Assembly: GCF_009689585.1 (NCBI RefSeq)
Contig: NZ_AP018694.1
Coordinates: forward strand, 4,951,501 to 5,015,500
DNA length: 64,000 bases
Direction of reading: 5' to 3'
Source of the DNA: Aquipluma nitroreducens
Lineage (GTDB): Bacteria; Bacteroidota; Bacteroidia; Bacteroidales; Prolixibacteraceae
In this document: positions 10,841 through 19,424 of the stretch, piece by piece
Layout: every line of letters starts with the position of its first letter
Position numbering within the stretch: the first letter of the stretch is position 1
The notes under the pieces: generated by a model
Told to the model about the DNA's origin: nothing
The model's database searches: none
The model's input: the letters and a program-made list of their open reading frames with translations, nothing else
Translations under genes and position numbers: made by a program

Positions 10841-12028
10841 ATGGCTTCATCTAATAGTTATAAATCGGATGTCCTTTCAGTAAATGCTACCGAAGCATCT
10901 CTTGATAAAAATGGATTAGAAAAAGTGATTGGAATGGGTGTTCGGCTCGCTTCACTGGATTTCTACAGAGGACTGGTGATGGTGCTTCTAATGCTTGAAG
11001 CCTCGGGCTTATACGATCATATATTCAATATGACCACGCCGGGTTCTTTTTTACATTCGATAGCCAATCAATTTAAGCATTATCCCTGGCATGGATTACA
11101 TTTCTGGGATTTGATACAACCAGCTTTCATGTTTATTGCCGGTACTGCCATGGCTTTCTCACTTACCAGGCAAATGACAATGGGACGTTCGTGGAATCAA
11201 CAGGCTAAACATGCTTTTAAACGGAGCTGGTGGTTGTTTTTTTGGGGTGTGTTTGATTATGCTGTACGAGGAGATCATTTATCCTTCGAACTTTGGGATG
11301 TATTAACACAATTATCTTTTACCATGCTGGTGGCATTTCTCGTTTTTCGCTGGAAGGCTGGTTCCCAGATACTTTTGAGTATTGGTTTATTAATACTGAC
11401 TGAATTTTTGTATCGGTTTATACAAATCCCCGGTTTTGATCAACCTTTTACCGATCAGCATAATTTTGGTAATTATATTGATCTGATATTAATGAATAAG
11501 ATCAATTCCGGAGGATGGGTTGCTATAAATTGTATCCCCACCGCCGCACACACAATATGGGGCCTGGTAGCCGGGAAATGGCTGCTTACTAAGCCCGATA
11601 ACAAAAGCAAAATTGCTCCTGTTATTATTCTTGGAGCACTTGCTTTGTTGGTAGGTTATGGACTCGACATTGCAGGTATCACTCCTATTATTAAAAAAAT
11701 TGCCACTTCTTCTTTTACCCTTGTTTCCGGCGGCTATTGTTTGCTGGCATTGGCGTTTCTTTATTTTTGGATTGATGTAATGAAACATACCCGATTTCTT
11801 CCTTTTTTTACAATTGTTGGAATGAACTCAATTTTTATTTATCTCTTCTTCGAAATCGTGGTAAATCGATGGCTTTCTAATTATATCAATACGATTGTAA
11901 ATGGTGTTATATCGCCAATTGGCATATCACAAGCGGCAATTGCAATCATTGGTGCACTTGCAATATTTATGGTTGAATGGTATTTGTGTTTCTGGCTCTA
12001 TCAAAAGAAGATATTCTTTAAGTTATAA
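10841..12028 (+). CDS. DUF5009 / acyltransferase-like multi-pass membrane protein
   Basis: A 395-residue integral membrane protein with about ten hydrophobic helices. It has the DUF5009 / heparan-alpha-glucosaminide N-acetyltransferase-like opening (RLASLDFYRGLVMVLLMLE), a conserved HWxxxxxxDLIQPAFMFIAGTAM-type segment, and the late TIVGMNSIFIYLFFE. Family members are thought to move acyl groups across the membrane onto sugars. In Bacteroidota they commonly sit in glycan loci. The gene looks full length (ending WLYQKKIFFKL). Its last 28 bp are overlapped on the other strand by the end of a degraded transposase frame. Role in the locus: possibly acetylating or deacetylating the glycan (inference). 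Confidence 0.78.
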   Translation: MASSNSYKSDVLSVNATEASLDKNGLEKVIGMGVRLASLDFYRGLVMVLLMLEASGLYDHIFNMTTPGSFLHSIANQFKHYPWHGLHFWDLIQPAFMFIAGTAMAFSLTRQMTMGRSWNQQAKHAFKRSWWLFFWGVFDYAVRGDHLSFELWDVLTQLSFTMLVAFLVFRWKAGSQILLSIGLLILTEFLYRFIQIPGFDQPFTDQHNFGNYIDLILMNKINSGGWVAINCIPTAAHTIWGLVAGKWLLTKPDNKSKIAPVIILGALALLVGYGLDIAGITPIIKKIATSSFTLVSGGYCLLALAFLYFWIDVMKHTRFLPFFTIVGMNSIFIYLFFEIVVNRWLSNYINTIVNGVISPIGISQAAIAIIGALAIFMVEWYLCFWLYQKKIFFKL

Positions 12029-13240
12029 AATTCAACTAAAATATTCAGGAAATAACTTTTGACCGTGGATATAAACTCAATAGTTCGTTCAAAAAGCGAT
12101 AAATAATTAAGCGGCCATAGTGACGAAATACAATAGTTCATTGACATGTTGACGATTTTTGATTGAGTTCGGGTTAATAGCAAATAGGCGAAAAATCTTG
12201 ATAGCATTAAAGTATTATGAAACAAGATCTTGTAAGTTGCCATCGAAAATGAGTTTTCCCGGGTTTGCAGATTTTTCAATTGCATTACCTTGTCAATATT
12301 CACCGTTGTTAAGGCCGTATTGAAATGAAAAATAAGCTTATTTCCACTTCTTGCATGCGAGTTTTTAAGTCCAGCAAATTGCTTGGCATCCCTGAATCCA
12401 AACTCTATTTGGAAGCGGGTGTGATAAATATCGATCACATCGATTGGGGCTTGCATGGTATCGGTTGAAAATAATAGCCTGTAAATTGTTTTCACTTTCA
12501 ATTGGAACAGTTCTACTACCAGCAAGAGATTCCTTTCAAGAGACTTGGAATATACAATGGAAGAATATGTCATTATTCCTTTCTGGTTTTCAACCAGAGT
12601 GAAGTGTTCAGGATTTAAGTTGGTGACATCATCCTTTCTCCCGTACTTTGCTGGCCGGCCTATTTTGCCGGTCTTAGGTTGTATCGAAAAGTAAGAAAAG
12701 TCCGAATCCTCCCAAAGTTTGCTTACCAAACGAAGGGAGCATCCCATTATCTTTTCAACAAAGTTTTTCTTGGAGAAATATGCATCTGCGACAACATAAC
12801 AGGTAATGGAAAGTATCAGTTTGATCTGTTTTTTGATCAGGACTGCATACCAATCGATTAATGTCAGTTCATTATCCGAAAGGCAATTTGGTGAAGGTGT
12901 CTGCACTGCTTCCAGATGGAAACTTAACCTTGTGTCTGCATCGATTAGGTAAAGTAAAAGGATTTCAATTCCACGAATTGCCCGCACTGCACAACCCGAC
13001 CAAAAGTATCCGATTACAGGAGTATGCTTGCCTGATTTATGAATAAAACTTGGATCGAAGGCGATGGCATTATGCTTGCCAATCCAAGGCTTCGACAAGG
13101 ATTTATTGAAGCTGAAGAAGTCAAACCCCTGCTCAAACTGGCGACGGAAGCATTGTTATCCAAAAACGGCTGTATCGGTCTAACTGAAGAAAGTTGATCC
13201 GTGAAGGAATACTTAAGTATCGCATGAAAATCTCAATCAT
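12001..13240 (-). pseudogene. IS4-like DDE transposase, frameshifted and 3'-truncated
   Basis: A remnant of a Bacteroidota IS4-type transposase. The intact part carries AIAFDPSFIHKSGKHTP, GYFWSGCA, FHLEAVQTPSPN, YVVADAYFSK and the late YHTRFQIEFGFRDAKQF glutamate-helix motif. The long open frame begins only at a TTG (13098). The true N-terminus continues upstream in another frame: an ATG at 13240 opens MIEIFMRYLSIPSRINFLQ. One extra base near 13153-13158, beside an in-frame stop, joins the two. The last codons run into the antisense of the DUF5009 gene end, so the element's own 3' end appears lost. Not expected to be active. Confidence 0.75.
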
Positions 13241-13534
13241 AAAATCTCGTCTGCATTTATTAAGCTTTTATTTTAGAAACAGATAAAGCATCAAAAACAA
13301 TTCTTGTGTACAAATCATAAATCTCAGGGGTGGCCACAATTATATTAATTAACTGATATTTAATATTTTAAAGATACAAATTCCTGCGATTTTATATTAA
13401 TAAATATTCAGTTATTTTGCTGTAAATCAGTTAAATAACTAAGGTGTCAACTGAAATGTTGTAATAGAATCAAAAAATAAAATTTATATAGTCTCTATAT
13501 TTTAATTATAATTCAGGAGATAATAACTTTAAAT

Positions 13535-15133
13535 ATGAAAGACCAAATAAAATTCATTTCTAAGTTAATTCATACTGACAACCAACAGAATGCTTCCGTC
13601 TGGCTTCTTACAGCATTGCGAATATTTATCGGATGGCATTTTCTATTTGAAGGTATCTCTAAATTATTTAATCATAATTGGTCGTCTTCGCCATACCTGA
13701 TGCAATCGAAATGGCTGTTCTCAGGTTTCTTCCACTGGTTGATAAGTAATAACAATTCATTGCAAATTGTCGATTTTCTAAATATTTGGGGATTGATCAT
13801 CATTGGTTTATGTTTGTTTATTGGTTTTTTTACTCGCGTTGCCAGCACCTCAGGAGCATTGCTACTCTTATTGTATTATGTTGCCAACCCACCATTTATT
13901 TATTCGTTAGCTCCTTCCGAAGGGCATTTTTACATTATCAATTATAACCTGATAGAAGCAGCAGCACTGATAGTATTTGCATCATTTCATAAGGATTACC
14001 TTTGGAGCATCCAACGACTGATTGCTTATTATCATTCAAAACTGAAAGAAAAAAAATTTCCTCAGGAGGATAACCATGAGATGTTAGAGTCATATAATGA
14101 TTCACGGCGCGAGTTAATAAAAAACCTCGCTGTACTTCCGGTTTTAGGAGTAGCATTTTGGGGTATGGCAAAAAAAAGGGGATGGATTAGTTTTGAAGAG
14201 AAAAATCTGGCTGCTAAGACCGATGGGATAAGCGGCGCTTCAATGATGGTAACCAAAGGTCGAAAAATCAGTGAGTTGAAAGGGAAAGTCCCTGCAGGTA
14301 AAATTAAAAATGTAGTATTAAGTCGCATTATGGCTGGCGGTAACCTGATTAGCGGATTTGCTCATTCACGCGATCTTATTTACGTTTCTTCTTGGCTTAA
14401 AACTTATTTTACTGATGAAAAAGTAATCGAAACCTTATGGCTCTGCGAAGCCTGTGGAATCAATACAGCAGTTTTACGTTGTGATGAAAATACCATCAGA
14501 ATTTTGGATAAGTATTGGAAGAGGGGTGGAAAAATACAATGGCTCGCACAAACCTATCCTAAGGGATCTGATATAACCAATGTAAAAGCAGCCATTGACA
14601 ATGGCGCCATAGGGGCTTTTGTAATGGGCAATATAGCTGACCAAATCGTTTATAATAAAAAGATAGAAGACCTGATAAAACCCATTGAATTTATCCAAAG
14701 CCAGGGATTGATTGCCGGAACTGCTGCCCATTCAATAAAGGTACCTATGGCATGCGTGGAACACGGAATTAAAGTCGATTTTTTCATGAAAACCTTTCAC
14801 GACAATTTATATTGGTCGGCAACTACAATAGACCCGGAGGACTCAGAACTCCCAAAGCAAGGTAAAGACCACAATCAGGCCAACGACAATATCTGGTGCA
14901 TGTCAGCACCGATTGTTGCTGATTTTTTCAAAGAAAACACCACACCCTGGATTGCCTATAAAGTATTGGCTGCAGGTGCAATAAAACCGGAAGATGGGTT
15001 TCGCCATGCATTTGAGAGCGGGGCTGACTTTGCGTGTGTGGGAATGTTTGATTTCCAAGTAATTGACAATGCCAATATTGCTTATGATATCCTGAATTCG
15101 AATTTGAAACGCGAACGAAAATGGTATGGATAA
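13535..15133 (+). CDS. DoxX-type membrane domain fused to an exported TIM-barrel-like domain
   Basis: A 532-residue two-part protein. Residues 1 to about 165 form a DoxX-like four-helix membrane domain (LRIFIGWHFLFEGISKLF, then GLIIIGLCLFIGFFTRVAS). A charged linker leads to RRELIKNLAVLPVLG, a twin-arginine-like or transmembrane segment near residue 190. From about residue 235 an alpha/beta domain resembling aldolase-type TIM barrels follows (SRIMAGGNLISGFAHSRDL, ITNVKAAIDNGAIGAFVMG, VLAAGAIKPEDGFRHAFE). The DoxX part probably anchors and perhaps couples electron flow. The barrel probably acts in the periplasm on locus intermediates; its reaction is unknown. The next gene overlaps or follows within 20 bp. 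Confidence 0.78.
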   Translation: MKDQIKFISKLIHTDNQQNASVWLLTALRIFIGWHFLFEGISKLFNHNWSSSPYLMQSKWLFSGFFHWLISNNNSLQIVDFLNIWGLIIIGLCLFIGFFTRVASTSGALLLLLYYVANPPFIYSLAPSEGHFYIINYNLIEAAALIVFASFHKDYLWSIQRLIAYYHSKLKEKKFPQEDNHEMLESYNDSRRELIKNLAVLPVLGVAFWGMAKKRGWISFEEKNLAAKTDGISGASMMVTKGRKISELKGKVPAGKIKNVVLSRIMAGGNLISGFAHSRDLIYVSSWLKTYFTDEKVIETLWLCEACGINTAVLRCDENTIRILDKYWKRGGKIQWLAQTYPKGSDITNVKAAIDNGAIGAFVMGNIADQIVYNKKIEDLIKPIEFIQSQGLIAGTAAHSIKVPMACVEHGIKVDFFMKTFHDNLYWSATTIDPEDSELPKQGKDHNQANDNIWCMSAPIVADFFKENTTPWIAYKVLAAGAIKPEDGFRHAFESGADFACVGMFDFQVIDNANIAYDILNSNLKRERKWYG

Positions 15134-15153
15134 AACTATTAATTATTTTTATT

Positions 15154-16191
15154 ATGAAAATCTGGAATTTTGGAATTATCGGGGCCGGGCTGATTGCTGA
15201 TTTTCATGCAAAAGCCATTCAAAGCCTTGAAAATTCAAGACTTGTAGGAATTTGTAGTTCAAATCCTAATAAGGCACGTCATATTGCCGAAAAATATAAT
15301 TGTAACATATTTAAGAATCCATCGGAATTGCTACGTTCCGATGAAATTGAGATTGTCACAATTGCAACACCAAGTGGTGCACACATGGAACCAACCATTG
15401 AAGCAGCAAAATATGGAAAGCATGTGATATGCGAGAAACCACTTGAAATTTCACTTGAACGCATTGACAAAATGATTGAAGCCCACAACAAGGCCGGTAC
15501 AAAACTGGGTGGCATATTTAATTATCGTTATCATGATTCATTTAAATATATGAAATCAGCCGTTGACGACGGGCGCTTTGGAACAATAACCTATGCCTCG
15601 ATAAGTGTCCCCTGGTGGAGAAGTGATGATTATTACAAGGATAGCTGGCATGGAACTTTGAAACTCGATGGTGGGGGCGCTTTGATGAACCAGGCGATAC
15701 ATATGATTGATATTCTTCAACATCTAATAGGGCCTGTTAATTCTTTGCAGGCATATATCGCGACATTAGGCCATTCAATTGAAGTTGAGGACACAGCAAC
15801 AGCTGTTTTGAAGTTTAAAAACAATGCACTGGGTGTAATTTACGGTTCTACTGCCTCATTTCCCGGTCAGTTTCGCCGCATCGAAATTACCGGAACAAAA
15901 GGAACAGCCATTCAGGAGGAAAATAGTTTTAAGATCTGGCAATTTGCTGATCAGACAGAAGCTGATAATGAAATATTTAACCGATTCCACCAAATTGAAG
16001 GAGGAGGCGGTGTATCAGATCCGGGCGCTATCCCTTTTGAACCACATGCAAAAAATATAGCTGCATTTATTGACTCAATCGAAACCGGTATCCCCTTTGA
16101 AATTAATGGCCATGAAGCACGAAAAGCTGTTGAGATTGTTCTGGCTATTTACACCTCTGCCAGAGAAAAGAGGCCGTTCAATTTTTTATAA
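15154..16191 (+). CDS. Gfo/Idh/MocA family oxidoreductase, cytoplasmic
   Basis: NAD(P)-dependent sugar dehydrogenase-type protein without an export signal, unlike the four Tat copies upstream. The start at 15154 gives MKIWNFGIIGAGLIADFHAK, where the Rossmann glycine loop begins near residue 8. An earlier in-frame ATG at 15121 adds an unconvincing hydrophobic tail overlapping the previous gene. The EKP motif (CEKPLEIS) follows ATPSGAHMEPTIEAAKYGKH. The C-terminal domain has GGGALMNQAIHMIDIL, matching the catalytic Lys/His region of the family. It likely reduces or oxidises the imported sugar intermediate in the cytoplasm (inference). It lies 15 bp before the DUF5916 gene. Confidence 0.88.
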   Translation: MKIWNFGIIGAGLIADFHAKAIQSLENSRLVGICSSNPNKARHIAEKYNCNIFKNPSELLRSDEIEIVTIATPSGAHMEPTIEAAKYGKHVICEKPLEISLERIDKMIEAHNKAGTKLGGIFNYRYHDSFKYMKSAVDDGRFGTITYASISVPWWRSDDYYKDSWHGTLKLDGGGALMNQAIHMIDILQHLIGPVNSLQAYIATLGHSIEVEDTATAVLKFKNNALGVIYGSTASFPGQFRRIEITGTKGTAIQEENSFKIWQFADQTEADNEIFNRFHQIEGGGGVSDPGAIPFEPHAKNIAAFIDSIETGIPFEINGHEARKAVEIVLAIYTSAREKRPFNFL

Positions 16192-16206
16192 TGTCAATTG
16201 CATCAA

Positions 16207-18441
16207 ATGGTAAAATCCTCATTTGTATTGGCTTTAACTGTTCTTTCCTTATTTTCGTCACAGCTTTATTCAGCCAAATGTGAAACTGATACAATTAAGC
16301 GAAACATCTTCCATTCCGAAAAGCAGGACAAGCAGGAAGTCAATAAAATAAATAAGGATTATATTATCAGAGTAAAAAAACGTGCCAGCGATATAAAACT
16401 TGATGGCCTTATCAATGAAGATGATTGGCGAAAAGGTGAAATAATTAACCTTTCTCATATGGTGCTGCCATACGATACAGGACAGGCCACTGCTAGGTCT
16501 GAGGTCATGATGACATATGATGAAAAAGCATTTTACCTCGCATTTATATTTCATGATACCGTTCCTGGGAAACGACCGGTAGAGTCGCTGCGACGAGATT
16601 TTGTTTTTACCAACAATGACAACTTTTCAATTTATATTGATCCTTTTAATGATCAGACTACAGGTTATTCATTCGGGATAAGCGCTTCGGGCGCTCAACG
16701 TGACGGGTCAATCAGTAACGGAAATGTGAATAACCTGATGTGGGATTGTAAATGGCAATCTGTTATCAAGAACTTTGGTGACAGATGGACCGGCGAAGTC
16801 CGTATTCCCTTTAAATCAATCCGGTATAAAACAGGAGTGGACCACTGGGGAATTCAAATTTCCCGAAATGATATGAAGCTAAATGAGAAATCGGCCTGGG
16901 CTCCTGTTCCCCGCCAATTTGCAACAGCAACTTTGTCGTATGCAGGTCAGCTATTATGGGAGACACCTCCTCGCCGATCGGGGCTTAGACTAACATTTAT
17001 CCCATATTTAAACAGTAGTATTTCACAAAATATTGAAAATGGAGAAAATCCTAAATATAAATACAATTTTGGCTTGGATTCAAAGATAGGTCTTTCCACT
17101 TCACTCAATCTTGACTTAACTTATAATCCTGATTTTTCACAGGCAGAAGTTGATGACCAGGTTACAAACCTTGACCGTTTTGAACTCTATTTTCCGGAAA
17201 AAAGGCAGTTTTTCCTTGAGAACAGCGACCTCTTCGGCAGTTTTGGCACAGATAATATCAGGCCATTCTTTTCACGGCGTGTAGGTCTGGATGCACCAGT
17301 CCTTGCTGGAGCCAGATTAAGCGGAAAAATCGGACGAGACTGGCGCTTAGGACTCATGGATATGCAAACAGAAAAAGAAGGAAACTTATTAGTTCGGAAT
17401 TTTTTCGTTGCATCATTTCAGAAAAAGGTTTTTGCCAGGTCGAATGTGGGTGGTGTTTTTGTGAATAAAGAACAAATTAATGCTCCGCTGGATTGGCAGG
17501 ATGGCAACAAGTATAACCGGATTGTTGGGTTAGAATACAACCTTGCAAGCCGAGATAACTTCTTGAATAGCAAGTTCTTTGCACAAAAATCATTTACATC
17601 CGGAAAAATGACATCAGAGGAGTATACTCAGGGTATTAATTTTGCATATTCAAGAAAATCACATCTTCTTGAAATGGAAGAATTATATGTGGGAAGAGAT
17701 TATAATGCTGAAGCAGGATATGTTCCCCGGAAGGATTATCTGAAAGTTAATCCCAAAGCGACATTTAATTTTTTCCCAAAAAATGGTCTGCTCGAATATC
17801 ATGGTTTCTCCACTGAAGTTGTCAATTTTTACTCACCTTGGAACATGGAGTTAATAGAAAGGCAAATAAGTGCCAATTATTTCCTGCAATTTAAAAACAG
17901 GGCACATTTGGTTATTATTAACGAACTAAACTATCTTGTTCTCCAAAAAGATTACGATCCTACAAATAACGGAAAGTATTATCTCCCTGCTGAAAGTTCA
18001 TACAAGTGGTATAAATTTGCACTCAGTTTCACTTCAGATAACAGTAAACTTTTCAAGTACTTAATTCATTCAGGTTATGGTGGCTATTATAATGGGGAAC
18101 GATGGATTGTTGAGGGCAATCTTAATTACCGGGTCCAGCCATATGGGTATATCTCACTGGTATACAGTTACAACAATCTAATATTACCGGCCCCGTGGAA
18201 CCATTCCGGATTATGGCTTGTCGGAACTAAACTCGATATGACTTTTACAGATAAGCTATTCTTCAGTACTTATATACAATACAATCAACAGATTAATAAT
18301 ATCAATATAAATGCACGGTTCCAATGGCGCTACAAACCTGTTTCCGATTTATTCATCGTTTACACTGATAACTATTTTCCGGAATATATGGTTGAGAAAA
18401 ACAGGGCTTTAGTACTAAAGATTTCTTACTGGTTCAACTAA
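16207..18441 (+). CDS. DUF5916 outer-membrane protein with CBM9-like N-terminal domain
   Basis: About 744 residues. A Sec signal peptide (SFVLALTVLSLFSSQLYSA) is followed by a carbohydrate-binding family 9-like domain (KLDGLINEDDWRKGE, YDEKAFYLAFIFHD, NDNFSIYIDPFND; residues about 55-230). The DUF5916 beta-barrel region comes next (DLTYNPDFSQAEVDDQVTNL, YFPEKRQFFLENSDLF). The barrel end is aromatic (ALVLKISYWFN). I choose ATG 16207; a TTG nine bases earlier is in frame. It belongs to the sugar locus by position (15 bp after the oxidoreductase) and probably binds or admits the glycan at the outer membrane. A second DUF5916 protein is encoded at 47094. Confidence 0.82.
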   Translation: MVKSSFVLALTVLSLFSSQLYSAKCETDTIKRNIFHSEKQDKQEVNKINKDYIIRVKKRASDIKLDGLINEDDWRKGEIINLSHMVLPYDTGQATARSEVMMTYDEKAFYLAFIFHDTVPGKRPVESLRRDFVFTNNDNFSIYIDPFNDQTTGYSFGISASGAQRDGSISNGNVNNLMWDCKWQSVIKNFGDRWTGEVRIPFKSIRYKTGVDHWGIQISRNDMKLNEKSAWAPVPRQFATATLSYAGQLLWETPPRRSGLRLTFIPYLNSSISQNIENGENPKYKYNFGLDSKIGLSTSLNLDLTYNPDFSQAEVDDQVTNLDRFELYFPEKRQFFLENSDLFGSFGTDNIRPFFSRRVGLDAPVLAGARLSGKIGRDWRLGLMDMQTEKEGNLLVRNFFVASFQKKVFARSNVGGVFVNKEQINAPLDWQDGNKYNRIVGLEYNLASRDNFLNSKFFAQKSFTSGKMTSEEYTQGINFAYSRKSHLLEMEELYVGRDYNAEAGYVPRKDYLKVNPKATFNFFPKNGLLEYHGFSTEVVNFYSPWNMELIERQISANYFLQFKNRAHLVIINELNYLVLQKDYDPTNNGKYYLPAESSYKWYKFALSFTSDNSKLFKYLIHSGYGGYYNGERWIVEGNLNYRVQPYGYISLVYSYNNLILPAPWNHSGLWLVGTKLDMTFTDKLFFSTYIQYNQQINNININARFQWRYKPVSDLFIVYTDNYFPEYMVEKNRALVLKISYWFN

Positions 18442-18647
18442 AATCTCATTACTGCTTTTAAAATTGACTTATTCTCAGGTGAAACTGAACATGCCGGACA
18501 AATTGACCACTCTGCGCCGTTTGCAATAATGGTCCCATAATTATCACAAGTTTAATAACTTAAATCCGTCGTGTATGGTTCAATAATCCCCGGCGTAAGG
18601 TATTTTTTAGTCCGGCTTTTCCAATCTAACACAGTTACTTTATACTC

Positions 18648-18695
18648 AAAAAAAAAATCTGAGAAAATGGAAAGATTTTCTTTCCATTTTCTCAG
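18648..18695 (-). terminator. Strong intrinsic terminator (minus strand)
   Basis: A perfect 15-bp stem (18659-18673 with 18681-18695) closes a 7-nt loop. On the minus strand it is followed by a run of ten T (A-run at 18648-18657 on the + strand). It would end minus-strand transcripts coming from the Fic-fragment side. Confidence 0.75.
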
Positions 18696-18862
18696 AAAAA
18701 ATTGAATTAGTCTGAAATTAAGAGTTATACCTTTCGATTAATCGCAAAATTTCACTATTTCACTATAATCCCAAGCAAATTGTTTTTGATTTTATCGGAC
18801 CAATTTTTATATAACACAGCAAATTAATGCGATCTGAAAACCAAGACAATGCGTTTTTTTTT

Positions 18863-18952
18863 TAGGTTGTAATTCGGGAGTTGAAAGGCTTATTGAAAAT
18901 AAGAGCTTTCACAATGGATTAGGCGACGGGTTCAGTTTCCGCTCTACAAAGA
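18863..18952 (+). repeat. Diverged repeat, left copy, with tmRNA/tRNA-end-like 3' part
   Basis: Shares AGGTtGTAATTCGGGAG at its start, and a GACGGGTTCAGTTTCCGC...CTACAAAGAC end, with the segment at 20712-20811. The 3' part looks like a degraded T-arm plus acceptor strand. The two copies flank the Fic module, so they may be old attachment-site duplicates. The 549-bp gap holding this repeat (18442-18990) otherwise shows only the terminator at 18648-18695. Confidence 0.5.
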
Positions 18953-18990
18953 CCGCTATCTTTCGATATTTGTCTTTTATAATCTTTACT

Positions 18991-19311
18991 TTAATGGTTT
19001 TCAAAAATTTCCTTAAAATGATTTTCAATCTCTTTTACCTCATTTCCATTGAGTAAAGAGAATTCTTTTATTTTTGCTCTTTGAGAAAGTGTTCCGTTAT
19101 TCTGTTCTAGAAATCTTACCAATATTGACACCATCTTGTCTGGCATCTCAAAAGTATTATCTAGAAATCGTTTGAATTCATCGTATTTATAAATATAACT
19201 GACTTCTTCCGGAATAATCCTGTTGATGGTATCCAGAACACAATCAAATAAAAACTCAGCTTGTTTGGTGGCATCGCATCTTTGAGGAATTGAGCCGATT
19301 GTTCCGTTCAA
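18991..19311 (-). pseudogene. C-terminal fragment of a Fic/filamentation-type protein
   Basis: About 106 codons, starting only at a TTG directly after an in-frame stop (TGA), so no proper N-terminus exists. The sequence (EEVSYIYKYDEFKRFLDN, MPDKMVSILVRFLEQNNG, LSQRAKIKEFSLLNG) looks like the C-terminal tail that follows the Fic domain in some Bacteroidota Fic proteins. I recognise that from memory of the family, not from a search. It lies head to head with the intact Fic gene at 19407. It is probably the leftover of a second, unrelated Fic gene broken by insertion or deletion. Confidence 0.45.
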
Positions 19312-19353
19312 TCAGGTTTTGACTCTCTCGACCAGCAATTTCCAGGATCGAGT

Positions 19354-19424
19354 GAGCCAAATATTAGTTGTATTCGGCTCGTTATTTTATTATATTTGAG
19401 CCGAATATGAAAAATAATCGGCTC
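19354..19424 (+). promoter_or_regulatory. Cluster of GAGCCGAAT half-sites at the Fic gene start
   Basis: A perfect 9-bp inverted repeat, ATTCGGCTC (19372-19380) and GAGCCGAAT (19398-19406), has centres 26 bp apart and ends at the ATG. Two more half-sites flank it: GAGCCAAAT (19354-19362) and TCGGCTC (19418-19424). This arrangement suggests an operator for autoregulation by the Fic protein's own C-terminal helix-turn-helix (inference). Confidence 0.55.

Noticed and set aside
13140-13165. Programmed frameshift in the IS4-like transposase
   Set aside because: No slippery heptamer; an extra base beside an in-frame stop looks like plain mutation.
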